Positions 12,848 to 22,905 of a DNA stretch of 64,000 bases are shown here, piece by piece. Position 1 is the first letter of the stretch, and the number at the start of each line of letters is the position of its first letter. Location of the stretch: positions 310,001-374,000 of the forward strand of contig NZ_MTSB01000001.1 in NCBI RefSeq assembly GCF_002093745.1, read 5' to 3'. The position numbers and the translations under genes are program-made. This DNA is from Pseudomonas graminis. Its GTDB lineage: Bacteria; Pseudomonadota; Gammaproteobacteria; Pseudomonadales; Pseudomonadaceae. The notes beneath the pieces were generated by a model that saw only the letters and a program-made list of their open reading frames with translations, was not told the DNA's origin and ran no database searches.

Positions 12848-14680
12848 TCAATCGACCCCCACAAACCCGCCGGTCTGGTGTTGCCACAATCGTGCGTACA
12901 GCCCGCCCCGGGCCAGTAGCTCGGCGTGGGTGCCGGATTCGGCGATCTGGCCTTTTTCCAGCACGACCAGACGGTCCATGCGGGCGATGGTCGACAGCCG
13001 GTGCGCGATGGCGATGACCGTCTTGCCTTGCATCAATGTTTCCAGGCTCTCCTGAATCGCCGCTTCGACTTCCGAGTCGAGCGCCGAGGTGGCTTCGTCC
13101 ATGATCAGGATCGGTGCATCTTTGAGCAGCACACGCGTGATCGCAATACGCTGGCGCTGCCCGCCGGACAGCTTGACGCCGCGCTCACCGACATGCGCAT
13201 CAAAACCGGTGCGGCCTTCAGAGTCCGACAGCAACGGGATGAACTCGTCGGCGCGGGCCTTGTGGATCGATTCCCACAGTTGCTCATCGGTCGCATCCGG
13301 ATTGCCATACAGCAGGTTTTCGCGAATCGAACGGTGCAGCAGCGAAGTGTCTTGAGTGATCATGCCGATCTGCGCGCGCAGGCTTTCCTGAGTGATGTCG
13401 GAAATGTCCTGGCCGTCGATCAGAATCCTGCCACCTTGCACGTCGTACATGCGCAGCAGCAGGTTCACCAGCGTCGATTTGCCTGCGCCTGACGGCCCGA
13501 TCAAGCCGATCTTCTCGCCCGGTTTTATGTCCAGGTCAAGGTTGTGAATGATCCCGTTGCCATTGCCGTAATGGAAATCGACGCCATCGAACCTGACGCC
13601 GCCCTTGTCGATTTTCAGCGGCAGGGCTCCGGGTTTGTCGTTGACGGTGATCGGCTGCGAAATGCTCTCCAGACCATCCTGCACGGTGCCGATGTTTTCA
13701 AAGATGCCGTTGACCACCCACATGATCCAGCCGGACATGTTGACGATGCGGATCACCAGCCCGGTGGCCAGAGCAATGGCACCCACCGAGATCATGGATT
13801 GGGTCCACAGCCAGAGGGCCAGGCCGGTGGTGGTGACGATCAGCACGCCGTTCATCGTGGTGATGGTGGTGTCCATCGACGTCACGACCCGGCCGGCCAA
13901 CTGGCTTTTCTCGGTCTGGTCACGCATCGCTTCACGCGCGTATTGCTGCTCATGATGGGAGTGCGCGAACAGTTTCAGGGTGGTGATGTTGGTGTAGCCG
14001 TCGACGATCCGGCCCATGAGTCTGGAACGCGAGTCGGACGAGTCCACCGAACGTTGCTTGACCCTGGGCACGAAATACATCAGCGCCAGGATGAACGCGG
14101 CAATCCAGGTGCCCAGCGGGATCATCAGGCGCCAGTCCGCTTCGGCGAACAGCACCATCGCGCTGATCGCGTAGATCAGGACATGCCAGAGTGCGTCCAC
14201 CGACTGCACGGCCGAGTCACGCAGTGAGTTGCCGGTCTGCATGATGCGCTGGGCGATACGCCCGGCAAAATCGTTTTGAAAGAAATTGACGCTCTGTTTG
14301 AGCACGTAGCTGTGGTTTTGCCAGCGAATCAGGTTGGTCATGCCGGGGCTGATGCTCTGGTGGACCAGCAGGTCGTGCAGGCCGACGAAGATCGGACGCA
14401 GCAGCAGGGCCACGACCACCATCCAGATCAGCTCGGAACCGTGGGTGCTGAAAAAATCCTTGGGCGGCGTGTTCTGGGCCAGGTCAATGATGCGGCTCAG
14501 GTAGCTGAACAGCGACACCTCGATCAGCGCACCGATCAGGCCCACGACCAACAATGCAAGAAACGTCGGCCAGACTTGACGCAGGTAGTACAGGTAGAAC
14601 GCGAAGACGGTGGTGGGCGGGGAAGCGGTAGGGGCGTCTTTGAAGATATCGATCAGTTGTTCAAAACGACGATAAAGCAT
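12848..14680 (-). CDS. ABC exporter, fused permease/ATPase (MsbA-like)
   Basis: 610 residues. An N-terminal transmembrane domain of about six helices (residues ~20-330) is fused to an ATPase. Walker A GPSGAGKST lies near residue 395, the signature is LSGGQRQRIAI, and Walker B is ILIMDEATSALD with a downstream H-loop AHRLST. This half-transporter should dimerise in the inner membrane and export a lipid, peptide or drug. The substrate cannot be deduced. The order ABC exporter/ppiA/hydrolase/LysR on one strand is conserved in Pseudomonas. Confidence 0.88.
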   Translation of the reverse strand: MLYRRFEQLIDIFKDAPTASPPTTVFAFYLYYLRQVWPTFLALLVVGLIGALIEVSLFSYLSRIIDLAQNTPPKDFFSTHGSELIWMVVVALLLRPIFVGLHDLLVHQSISPGMTNLIRWQNHSYVLKQSVNFFQNDFAGRIAQRIMQTGNSLRDSAVQSVDALWHVLIYAISAMVLFAEADWRLMIPLGTWIAAFILALMYFVPRVKQRSVDSSDSRSRLMGRIVDGYTNITTLKLFAHSHHEQQYAREAMRDQTEKSQLAGRVVTSMDTTITTMNGVLIVTTTGLALWLWTQSMISVGAIALATGLVIRIVNMSGWIMWVVNGIFENIGTVQDGLESISQPITVNDKPGALPLKIDKGGVRFDGVDFHYGNGNGIIHNLDLDIKPGEKIGLIGPSGAGKSTLVNLLLRMYDVQGGRILIDGQDISDITQESLRAQIGMITQDTSLLHRSIRENLLYGNPDATDEQLWESIHKARADEFIPLLSDSEGRTGFDAHVGERGVKLSGGQRQRIAITRVLLKDAPILIMDEATSALDSEVEAAIQESLETLMQGKTVIAIAHRLSTIARMDRLVVLEKGQIAESGTHAELLARGGLYARLWQHQTGGFVGVD

Positions 14681-14740
14681 TGGCTATCACACCCACACGC
14701 TGTGGGTTCTCCTCGATAAGTGGAGGCTCTCCCGTCCGGA

Positions 14741-14767
14741 CCGCATGAAGCCGGGCGCTTCATGCGG
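14741..14767. repeat. 10-bp perfect inverted repeat between ppiA and the ABC exporter
   Basis: CCGCATGAAG and its complement CTTCATGCGG are separated by 7 bases, just after the ppiA stop on the minus strand. There is no T-tract, so it may act as an mRNA-stabilising or attenuating hairpin rather than a strong terminator. Confidence 0.55.
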
Positions 14768-14781
14768 TGCAGGTTTCCGGA

Positions 14782-15345
14782 TCAGTCGACGCGCTTGGCG
14801 GACTTGATCAGGATCGGGTCCATTGGCACGTTTTGCATGCCTTTCTGGTTGCCGGTCCGTGCGTTGACGATGTTGTCGACCACGTCCATGCCCTTGACGA
14901 CTTTGCCGAACACCGCATAACCGAAGTCGCGGGTGCCGTTGTCGAGCATGGCATTGTCGTTGGTGTTGATGAAGAACTGGCTGGTGGCCGAGTTCACGTC
15001 TGAGGTACGTGCCATTGCGATGGTGCCGCGCACGTTATGCAGACCATTCTGGGCTTCGTTCTTGATCGGAGACTTGGTCGGCTTCTGAACCAGTTGCTGA
15101 GTGAACCCGCCGCCCTGGACCATGAAGCCCGGGATCACGCGGTGAAAAATGGTGTTGTTGTAGAAACCGCTGTCCACGTAGCCCAGGAAGTTCTGCGTGC
15201 TGATGGGGGCTTTGGTGTCTGCAAGCTCGATTTCGATCTGACCGAAGCTGGTGTCGAGTACCACATGCGTGGCCTTGTCTTGAGCAGCCATCAGGTGGGT
15301 GGCAAACAGCACGGAGCAGGCGGTGAGGGCTATTTTTTTCAGCAT
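14782..15345 (-). CDS. ppiA: periplasmic peptidyl-prolyl cis-trans isomerase A (cyclophilin)
   Basis: 187 residues. A signal peptide covers residues 1-20 ([20 protein letters not shown]), followed by a cyclophilin domain with [13 protein letters not shown] and the SQFFIN motif, as in PpiA. It speeds proline isomerisation in periplasmic proteins. It sits between the ABC exporter and the alpha/beta hydrolase on the same strand, 137 bp from the latter. Confidence 0.92.
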   Translation of the reverse strand: MLKKIALTACSVLFATHLMAAQDKATHVVLDTSFGQIEIELADTKAPISTQNFLGYVDSGFYNNTIFHRVIPGFMVQGGGFTQQLVQKPTKSPIKNEAQNGLHNVRGTIAMARTSDVNSATSQFFINTNDNAMLDNGTRDFGYAVFGKVVKGMDVVDNIVNARTGNQKGMQNVPMDPILIKSAKRVD

Positions 15346-15482
15346 GTGGCAACACGTCCTTCATAAAAGAGATATCGACTGTGGCCGGCAAGGTAAACAC
15401 GTTTGGCTTTTTTTGCCCAGTGTGGCGTTTCAGGTTGCGCGGTGCTTGATGCGACGGTTTGCGCAACCATGAGGCACGGTTT

Positions 15483-16271
15483 TCAGACCCCGGTGCTGTC
15501 GATGAATTCCAATAGCGTGCTATTGAATCGCTCGGGCTGGTCCAGGGGTGTGGCGTGCCGGGAGTCGTTGATGACCACCAGTCGCGCATGGGCGATCTGT
15601 TTGACGTAAGCCTCTTTCAGCGATACCGGCGTGTAGTCATGGTCGGCAGCGATGACCAGCGTCGGGCAGATGATGCGCTGCAGCTTGTGCTCCACCCCCC
15701 AGCCGACGATGGCGTCGAAGCTGGCCAGGTAGGCGCGTCTGTCGTTCCTGCCCCAGCGTTCGGCCATCTTGCGCCGCAGGTCGGCCTGCTCGGGTTTTGG
15801 AAACAGCAGCTTGCCCAGCGCCTTGCCAAGGGTTTCCATGCTGACCAGACGTGACAGTGTCCAGCGTCTGGCCCACTGCCAGAGGTCTGCGAGGCTTCGG
15901 ACCTTGACCTGCGGAGCACTGTTGACGATGCACAGGCTCTTGAGCAGGTACGGCTGATCCACCGCCAGTTGAAAACCGATCATCCCGCCCATCGACAGGC
16001 CGACCAGGTGTACCGACCCCAGACGCAAGTGCTCGATGAGTGCCTCGACATCGTGACTCATCGCCTGAATGCTGTAGTGCGCATGCGGTTTGTCCGAGCG
16101 ACCGTGACCGCGCATGTCCATGACGATGACGCGGTAATGTCTGGCCAGCGCCGGGATCTGGTATTCCCAGTCCTGACCGCTGGACCCCAACCCGTGCAGC
16201 AGCAGGACCGGCTCGCCCTGACCGTACTCTTCATAGTGCAGTGAACACTCGTCATGCTCGAAGAACGCCAT
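15483..16271 (-). CDS. alpha/beta-fold hydrolase
   Basis: 262 residues with the full hydrolase set. The oxyanion region HGLGSSGQDW is followed by the nucleophile Ser in GLSMGG (about residue 94), Asp in AADHDYT and His in DSRHATPLDQP. It is a cytoplasmic esterase/lactonase-like protein, substrate unknown. It is separated by only 13 bp from the end of the LysR gene on the same strand, so the two are probably cotranscribed. Confidence 0.85.
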   Translation of the reverse strand: MAFFEHDECSLHYEEYGQGEPVLLLHGLGSSGQDWEYQIPALARHYRVIVMDMRGHGRSDKPHAHYSIQAMSHDVEALIEHLRLGSVHLVGLSMGGMIGFQLAVDQPYLLKSLCIVNSAPQVKVRSLADLWQWARRWTLSRLVSMETLGKALGKLLFPKPEQADLRRKMAERWGRNDRRAYLASFDAIVGWGVEHKLQRIICPTLVIAADHDYTPVSLKEAYVKQIAHARLVVINDSRHATPLDQPERFNSTLLEFIDSTGV

Positions 16272-16284
16272 GTGCCGATTCCTG

Positions 16285-17208
16285 TCAGGCCTGTTGCAGC
16301 GCGTTGGGCGCCGTGGTCAAGGGGGCCGTGTCGAAGGTGCGAATCAGGTCGATCAGAATCTGCGTGGCCGGCCCCAGCGGCTTGTCCTTGCTGGAGTAAA
16401 GATAGAACGTCGGGTTGCGGTTGCCGCCCTTGTTCAGCGGCAGGGGCTTGAGCAGCCCTTCCCGGAGTTCGCGTTCGATCATGTGCCGCGGCAGCCAGGC
16501 AAAGCCCAGACCGTTGCTGACAAAGGTCGCTGCGGTGCCGAGGCTGCCGACGGTCCAGCGCTGCTCGGCGCCCAGCCAGCCGAAATCCCGGGGTTGCTGG
16601 CGGCCTGAATCGCGAATGACAACCTGCAGCTGACTTTCCAGGTCGTGAAAGGTCAGTTCGCGATTGGCCTGGTGCAGGGCGTGTTCCGGGTGCGCGACGG
16701 CAACGAATTCGACGGAGCTCATTTCCGTGCCCAAATGGCCCGCGATGCTGTAGCCGCTGATGGCCAGGTCCGCCACGCCTTCAAGCAGCACTTCTTCGAC
16801 GCCCGAAAGCACCTCTTCGCGCAGGCGTACCCGGCAACCACGGCTTTGCGGCATGAACGCGGTCAGGGCCTTGACCAGGCGCGCCGACGGGTAGGCGGCG
16901 TCGATGACCAGCCGGACCTCGGCTTCCCAGCCTTGCTCCATATGGTGAGCGAGGTCTTCAAGCTGGCTGGCCTGTTTGACCAGTTGCCGCGAGCGCCGTA
17001 GCAGCACCCCCCCGGCTTCGGTCAGCACAGCCTTGCGTCCGTCGATGCGTAACAACGGCACGCCGAGCTGTTCCTGCATGCGCGCCACGGTATAACTCAC
17101 CGATGATTGCGAGCGGTGCAATGCCTCGGCGGCCTGAGCAAAACCACCGTGATCGACTACGGCTTGCAACGTGCGCCACTGGTCGAGCGTCACGCGGGGC
17201 GCTTTCAT
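16285..17208 (-). CDS. LysR-family transcriptional regulator
   Basis: 307 residues from the Met at 17208 (MKAPRVTLDQWRTLQ). Longer starts would cross the neighbouring divergent gene. The N-terminal winged helix-turn-helix (AAEALHRSQSSVSYTVARMQEQLG) is typical, and an effector-binding domain follows. The neighbouring hydrolase is a likely target, and the divergent small secreted gene at 17276 starts only 68 bp away and may share its operator. Confidence 0.88.
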   Translation of the reverse strand: MKAPRVTLDQWRTLQAVVDHGGFAQAAEALHRSQSSVSYTVARMQEQLGVPLLRIDGRKAVLTEAGGVLLRRSRQLVKQASQLEDLAHHMEQGWEAEVRLVIDAAYPSARLVKALTAFMPQSRGCRVRLREEVLSGVEEVLLEGVADLAISGYSIAGHLGTEMSSVEFVAVAHPEHALHQANRELTFHDLESQLQVVIRDSGRQQPRDFGWLGAEQRWTVGSLGTAATFVSNGLGFAWLPRHMIERELREGLLKPLPLNKGGNRNPTFYLYSSKDKPLGPATQILIDLIRTFDTAPLTTAPNALQQA

Positions 17209-17275
17209 GCTGTCATTCCTCTTTAAACTGCTGGCTATTGTTCTACTCTGACAATCCCGTCCCGGAGATCGCCGA

Positions 17276-17590
17276 ATGAATCGACTGTATTGTTTACTGC
17301 TGGTCATACTGCCTGTCACGGCGTTTGCGTACCCCATCGAAGTGGAGAAACAGTACCAAGGCGTGAAGATCGACTACGTCACCCATGACGTCTATCACGA
17401 CACAGGGGCGATCACCGTCAATAACTACGGAGACGTAGACGCCAAATGTTCAGTGGTGTTCATCAATGGGCCGGAAGCGCCGCGCACCCGGCGTGTGCAG
17501 GTCGGTGCGGGCAAGAGCGTTGACGTTTCATCCAGCTTCAATCGCAGCATCATCAAGTTGCGCCTCAAGCTCACGTGTCAGCCAGCCTGA
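17276..17590 (+). CDS. small secreted protein of unknown function
   Basis: 104 residues with a clear signal peptide (MNRLYCLLLVILPVTAFAYP, cleavage near residue 18-19). The mature ~85 residues are beta-rich with two cysteines that could form a disulfide. It is divergent from the LysR regulator, whose operator probably lies in the 67-bp gap. Similar proteins in pseudomonads are sometimes annotated as a phosphoglycerate kinase, which this sequence does not support. Confidence 0.75.
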   Translation: MNRLYCLLLVILPVTAFAYPIEVEKQYQGVKIDYVTHDVYHDTGAITVNNYGDVDAKCSVVFINGPEAPRTRRVQVGAGKSVDVSSSFNRSIIKLRLKLTCQPA

Positions 17591-17804
17591 GAGTAGAGCG
17601 CTCTTATGGATAAAACAAATTTAAGGAGGGGCTGAGGGGCATTGCGTTTTTGATCGACAAGTTGATCTTTAATCGAGGTTTAACGGCTGGAACTGACGCT
17701 CGCGTCCACGCAGAGTGTGGGGGCAAGCGTGAATGAGGTGCAAGGCCCGCGTTCCGGGCTCATCGGGGCGTGTGTATAACGATGAGCCCGGCGTACGGCC
17801 GCGA

Positions 17805-20800
17805 TCAGACGATAATGTCGGCCGCTTGCAGGTTCTGTACGCCCGTCAGCTGGATTTCGAAGTCCGCGCCGGCATTGTCATCGATATTGCCGTACAGCAC
17901 GCCATCGGCAAAACGCAGCTCGCCGGTGTTGTTGGCGCTGAACGCCGAGTTGCCTATGAACATGAACGCATCTGCCGCCTCGGTAGACGGTCGGGCGTCG
18001 AAGCCGGAGAAGTCCATTTTGTCGCCTTCGGCGGTCTTGAAGCCGTTGATGATGTCGCGCAAGGCGCCCAGACCCGTTTCGCTGAGGTTATTGAACACGT
18101 AGTGGTCAGCGCCGGTGCCGCCGATCAAGGTGTCGGCGCCCGCACCGCCCATCAGCACGTCATCCCCCGCGCCGCCGGACAGTGTGTCGTTGCCGTCACC
18201 GCCTATCAGAACGTTGGCGTTCTTGTTGCCGGTCAGCGAGTCGGCGAACTGGCTGCCCGTCAGGTTTTCAGTGCCCTTGAGGGTGTCCATGCCCGAGCCG
18301 CCCGTGACCTGCCGGGCGCTGGTGTTCAGCCCCACGGTGACCCCGGCAGTGGCGAGCTGGTAAGACACCGTGTCATTGCCATCACGACCGTCGAGAACGT
18401 TGTCGCCAGCGCCTGCATACAGCACGTTATCCAGCGCGTTACCGGTTGCGTTGGAGGCGTCCGTGCCGGTGATGACGATGTTTTCCAGATTCGCCCCCAG
18501 CGTGTAACTGCTCAGCGCGCTGTACACGGTGTCGGTGCCGCCGACCTGTTGATCGGTGTTGGTCTCGACCACGCGGTCGGCGGCATCGTCCACGTAATAG
18601 CTGTCCGACCCGTCGCCGCCGGTCAACAGGTCAGCGCCCGCGCCACCATTCAGAACGTTGTTGTTTGCGTTGCCGGTCATGACGTTTCTCAATGCATTGC
18701 CGGTGCCGTCGATGGCGGACACACCCGTGAGCAGCAGGTTCTCCACGTTGGCGCCCAGCGCCCAGCTGACTGAAGACACCACGGTATCGATTTGCGAGGG
18801 CGAGTCATTGCTCTCCGTGACCGTATCGAGTGCGTTATCGACCACGTAGATGTCGTTGCCGTCGCCTCCTGTCATGTCGTCGGCGCCCTGATCACCGTCC
18901 AGTATGTCGTTGCCGGCACTGCCGACCAGGGTGTCGTCGTCGCTGGTGCCGAAGATATGGCCGCCTTCGTTCTGGCCGGCGTCGAAGATTCTTGCCGGAT
19001 CATTGTTGTCGCTGGCATCGCCGCGATAACCCAGATCATTGGCAATGAAGTCGGCCAATCGCTGCCCGACTATTTCTGCCGACTCTTCGTGCAAGTGCCA
19101 GACGTCGTCCGGGTAGACCAGCGGGTTGACCTCGTAGCGCAAGGGCAGGTCGGTGTAGTCGACGGCCAGTTTGACGTCGCTGCGCTCGTTAGCGATTGCC
19201 TCCTGGGCCGCCCGCACATAACCGGCGCCTTCAACAATGGCGCTGATCTTTTCATCGGTGTAACCGCGCGCTTTGGCAGCTTCGGTCTGGTAATGCCCCG
19301 TCTCGGCCATGTACACGGTGAAGTCGCCAATCTGCGCGTGCAGGTAGTCGAACACCTTGAGGGTCGACGCCTTGTAAAGGTCAGCCGCAGCCTGCTTGTC
19401 GGTGGCGCGTGCTATTTCCTGAGCGGCTTCTTCGCCCTGACCCCAGATAATGCCGGTGGTGACTTTGTCGATTGCCGTCAAGCTCGCCAGTTGCGACTTC
19501 AGCAATTCGGTCGCACGCAGCAATGCCGGGCCGGGCTGGTCGGTATCGGTCAGCCACCAGGAAACACGTTGCTCTTCCGCGCTGGCGGTCGAGTAACCCA
19601 CCACGGTGCTGCCGCCCACGGCGAGGTCGATGCCGTCACCGTTAGCATCGGTGAACTGGCTGCGCACGTCGTAATCGGTGTAGCGAGCCAGGTCCTTGAC
19701 CATTTCCGAGGTGCCGGACTGGTTGTCGTCCTCGGTCATGCGCAGCAGCCGCGCGTTCGACTGGCCCAGGGTCGGCAGGTAGAGAATCTCCTGGGACTCG
19801 CGCTGGCCGAACACGAAGTCGGCGTTGGTCAGGGTGTCGATCAGGTTGCCGCTCAGGGCGATTTCAAAGCGGTTGCCGTCCGCGTCGGAGGTGGCGGATT
19901 TGACGTAGGTCTTGTCGCCAGCCTCGTTGAGCGTCATGTACAGGGTGTGGTCTTCGCCGTTGCCCAGCCCCAGGAAGCCCAGTGCGGACACGTCGATCTT
20001 GTCCTGGCCCGGCGTGAAGTCGTAAATCGTGTCGGTGGCCGTCAGCCCGCCCGCATCGTAGTCGCGGTAGCTGTCGGTCAGCGCGCTGTAGACAAACGTG
20101 TCGGCGTCGGCGCCGCCGTACAAGGCATCGCGGCCCGCGCCGCCGTTGATCACGTCGGCGCCGCTGTCGCCGCGCAAGGTGTCGTCGCCACCCAGCCCCA
20201 GCAGCGTGTCATCGCCCTCGGTGCCGTACAGCGCTTCGGCGTTGTCGGTGCCGGTGATGATGCCCGGCGCGACGTTGCCCACGTTGATGGCGAAGCTGTC
20301 AGCCACCGAAGCACCTGTCGCGTCACTGGCTGTCAGCAACACCGAATAGAGCCCGGATGCCGTGCCGCCCGGTGTGCCGCTGAATGTCAGGGTCTTGCTG
20401 TCGAACTTCAGCCAGTCGGGCAGGGCGCTGTTGTCGGCCAGGGTCGCGCTGTAGGTCAGCGCGGTGCTGTCCGGATCGCTGAAACTGCCGGGCTGCACGG
20501 CATAGGAAAACGCCTTCAGTTCGGTAACGTTCTGATCCATCAGCGGCGTGTTGAGCACCGGTGCCTGATTGGTGGCCGATGCCGTGGAAAAGATGAAGCT
20601 GGACGCATCCAGTTTGTCGAGCAGATTGCCTTGCAGGGCGATCTCGAAGCGATTGCCGGTGGTGTCGACTGCGTTGGTCTTGATGTAGGTCTTGCTGCCG
20701 TCGGCATTGACCGACAGGTAAATGGTGTTGGCGCTGCCATCGCCCAGGCCACGCAAGCCGATGCTGGACAGGTCGATCCGGTCTTCGGCAGGGTTGAAGT

Positions 20801-22637
20801 CGGTGATGGTGTCGCTTTGCTTGGTGCCGCTGGCGGTGTAATTGCGATAGCTGTCCAGGCGCGAGTTGTAGACGAAAACGTCCGCCCCGGCGCCACCGGT
20901 CAGGATGTCGGCATCAGCGCCGCCATTGATCGTATCTGCCCCCGCGCCGCCGTCGATGCGGTCCACGCCGGCATTGCCGTTGATGATGTCGTTGGCAGCC
21001 GTGCCGGTCAGGGTATCGCCGCCAGCGGTGCCTTCGGTGACACGCTGGAACACGAAATGACTGGCATTGAGGGTGTCTTTCAGGTTGCCGCTCAGGCCCA
21101 GTTCGAAGCGGTTGCCGCTGGCATCGGCGTCGAGGGACTTGATGTACGTGCGGTCCAGGGTGGCGTTGTAGCTGATATTCAGCGTGCCGGCCTTGCCGCT
21201 GCCCAGCCCGGTGAACCCCAGGTTCGACAGGTCGATGCGGTCCTGGCTGATATCGAAGTCAGACACCAGATCGGTCGCGCTGGTGGTCGCCGTGCGATAG
21301 CTGTCTGTCAACTGATCGAAGCGAAAGGTGTCGGCACCCGCGCCGCCGGTGAGCTTGTCGGCTCCGGCACCGCCGACCAGGATGTCGTCACCTGAACCAC
21401 CGCTCAAGGTGTCCTTGCCCGCCAGGCCAAAGATCAGTTCGTGGGCCGCGCCACCGGTGATGACGTCGTTGGCGTCGGTGCCATTGACCGTCACCAGCGG
21501 GAACGCATCGCCCGCAAAACTGCCTTCGCCGTAGACCAGGGTCAGGCCCTTGCTGGTGTGGCTGATGGTGTTGCCGACGATGCTGTTGCGGTCGGTGCCG
21601 TCTTCATTGCGCTCGGCCACGCCGTAGGTGGAATGGTCGCTGCCGGTGATGGTGTTGCCACGGATCAGGTTGTCGCTGCCGTTGAAATACTTGCCGGAAA
21701 CACCTGAGGTGTCATCGTAAGACTGAATGATGATTTCCGGCACCGGAGCGCCGAGGGAGTTGTTGCTCAACGTGTTATCAAACACGTCCACGCCGGAACT
21801 GCCGTAGATGCGCACACCAGCGTTGCCGTTGTCATGGATGTCCACGCCGCTGACCGACACCTGGCTGGACAGTTTGATCAGTACGCCCTCGGCGCCATTG
21901 CCGTATACCGCGCCGCCGGTGATGGTGATGTTGGCGGGGGAGGGAATGTTTTCGCTGCCGCGCTGCACCACAATGCCGGTGCTGCCATTGCCGTACGCGA
22001 CGTTGTTGCTCAGGGTGAAGTCGTGGGTGCTGGTGACCACGTTGAAGCCGTGACGATCGTTGTTGTAGGCGACGTTGTTCTCGAACACGCTGTCGCTCAG
22101 GTAGTCGGCCACGAAACCGTCCAGGCCGTTGCCGTGGGACACGCTGTTCCGGATCACCATGTTGACGGTCTGCTCATGCGGGTCGAAGCCGTAGCCCGAG
22201 CAATCCTTGATCTCGACGCTGTCGAGGGTAACGTTCGAGTCCTTGCCGTCAGCGCCTGGAATGTAACCGTTGAACCAGCCGTCCACCTTGCCGGTGGTGG
22301 CGTCCCGATTACCGTCCAGCGTCAGGTTTTTCATGCCGAAGTCGTGGGTTTCTTCGCCATAGGCCGAGCGGACGATACCGGTGACTTTGGTGTCCGAGCC
22401 GTCCGCCAGCTTGATGACTGTCTCGCCCATGCCCGCGCCCGACAGGGTGACGTTGCTCTTGAGCATCAGGCAGCCGTCTGACGGCTCCTCGCCACCGGAC
22501 ACGATGTAAGTGCCGGCCCCCATGACCACTTCTCCGCCGCCTGCCGCAGCGGCTGCGTCGATTGTGGCCTGAATGGCAGCCGTATCATCAGTAACGCCGT
22601 CGCCCAGTGCGCCGAAGTCTTTTGTGTTAAATATCAT
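17805..22637 (-). CDS. psmE: secreted mannuronan C-5-epimerase / alginate O-acetylhydrolase (PsmE type)
   Basis: 1610 residues, modular. Residues 1-385 form an AlgE-type A-module, a parallel beta-helix with the catalytic YGFDPHEQ motif (DPHE at 152-155). Two R-modules with GGxGxD calcium-binding nonapeptides and conserved S(Y)R..T..D.I.DF units run to ~690. A putative-Ig/cadherin-like segment follows at ~700-790, then a third R-module to ~945. Residues ~950-1210 are an SGNH/GDSL hydrolase with LGQSNAR, WGQGEE and DDVWHLH blocks. RTX repeats fill the rest. No N-terminal signal peptide is present, as expected for type I secretion. Length and order match P. syringae PsmE, which converts mannuronate to guluronate and removes acetyl groups. 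No secretion genes are adjacent. Confidence 0.93.
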   Translation of the reverse strand: MIFNTKDFGALGDGVTDDTAAIQATIDAAAAAGGGEVVMGAGTYIVSGGEEPSDGCLMLKSNVTLSGAGMGETVIKLADGSDTKVTGIVRSAYGEETHDFGMKNLTLDGNRDATTGKVDGWFNGYIPGADGKDSNVTLDSVEIKDCSGYGFDPHEQTVNMVIRNSVSHGNGLDGFVADYLSDSVFENNVAYNNDRHGFNVVTSTHDFTLSNNVAYGNGSTGIVVQRGSENIPSPANITITGGAVYGNGAEGVLIKLSSQVSVSGVDIHDNGNAGVRIYGSSGVDVFDNTLSNNSLGAPVPEIIIQSYDDTSGVSGKYFNGSDNLIRGNTITGSDHSTYGVAERNEDGTDRNSIVGNTISHTSKGLTLVYGEGSFAGDAFPLVTVNGTDANDVITGGAAHELIFGLAGKDTLSGGSGDDILVGGAGADKLTGGAGADTFRFDQLTDSYRTATTSATDLVSDFDISQDRIDLSNLGFTGLGSGKAGTLNISYNATLDRTYIKSLDADASGNRFELGLSGNLKDTLNASHFVFQRVTEGTAGGDTLTGTAANDIINGNAGVDRIDGGAGADTINGGADADILTGGAGADVFVYNSRLDSYRNYTASGTKQSDTITDFNPAEDRIDLSSIGLRGLGDGSANTIYLSVNADGSKTYIKTNAVDTTGNRFEIALQGNLLDKLDASSFIFSTASATNQAPVLNTPLMDQNVTELKAFSYAVQPGSFSDPDSTALTYSATLADNSALPDWLKFDSKTLTFSGTPGGTASGLYSVLLTASDATGASVADSFAINVGNVAPGIITGTDNAEALYGTEGDDTLLGLGGDDTLRGDSGADVINGGAGRDALYGGADADTFVYSALTDSYRDYDAGGLTATDTIYDFTPGQDKIDVSALGFLGLGNGEDHTLYMTLNEAGDKTYVKSATSDADGNRFEIALSGNLIDTLTNADFVFGQRESQEILYLPTLGQSNARLLRMTEDDNQSGTSEMVKDLARYTDYDVRSQFTDANGDGIDLAVGGSTVVGYSTASAEEQRVSWWLTDTDQPGPALLRATELLKSQLASLTAIDKVTTGIIWGQGEEAAQEIARATDKQAAADLYKASTLKVFDYLHAQIGDFTVYMAETGHYQTEAAKARGYTDEKISAIVEGAGYVRAAQEAIANERSDVKLAVDYTDLPLRYEVNPLVYPDDVWHLHEESAEIVGQRLADFIANDLGYRGDASDNNDPARIFDAGQNEGGHIFGTSDDDTLVGSAGNDILDGDQGADDMTGGDGNDIYVVDNALDTVTESNDSPSQIDTVVSSVSWALGANVENLLLTGVSAIDGTGNALRNVMTGNANNNVLNGGAGADLLTGGDGSDSYYVDDAADRVVETNTDQQVGGTDTVYSALSSYTLGANLENIVITGTDASNATGNALDNVLYAGAGDNVLDGRDGNDTVSYQLATAGVTVGLNTSARQVTGGSGMDTLKGTENLTGSQFADSLTGNKNANVLIGGDGNDTLSGGAGDDVLMGGAGADTLIGGTGADHYVFNNLSETGLGALRDIINGFKTAEGDKMDFSGFDARPSTEAADAFMFIGNSAFSANNTGELRFADGVLYGNIDDNAGADFEIQLTGVQNLQAADIIV

Positions 22638-22905
22638 GGTGTTGCTCCAGGCGACGACGAATGTGGATGAGTTGAGTCAATATTGCAGCGTCTGGATGAT
22701 AAGACCTTTTGTTCAGGAAAAGTTGCTCGATATAGGCTATATTTTCGCCGAAACCGACGACATGTGTGTCAATAATGCGGCTGTCATATTTGTGGCGGGT
22801 AACGCAGGGCGCGGCGACCGGTTGGCGTCAAAAAGCGGCGACCTTCGAGTGGACAGTGAGTGATGCAACCGCTAAGGTCGCGCCCTTCAAAACTGGGGGG
22901 CGGGC

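Noticed and set aside
17276..17590. Phosphoglycerate kinase label sometimes attached to this small protein family
   Set aside because: The protein has only 104 residues with a signal peptide and no nucleotide-binding or kinase features.
18792..21395. 867-codon open frame on the plus strand inside the epimerase gene
   Set aside because: It is the mirror of the repetitive GGxGxD modules (valine/alanine/glycine-rich, no family, no ribosome site). The minus-strand gene has complete catalytic motifs.
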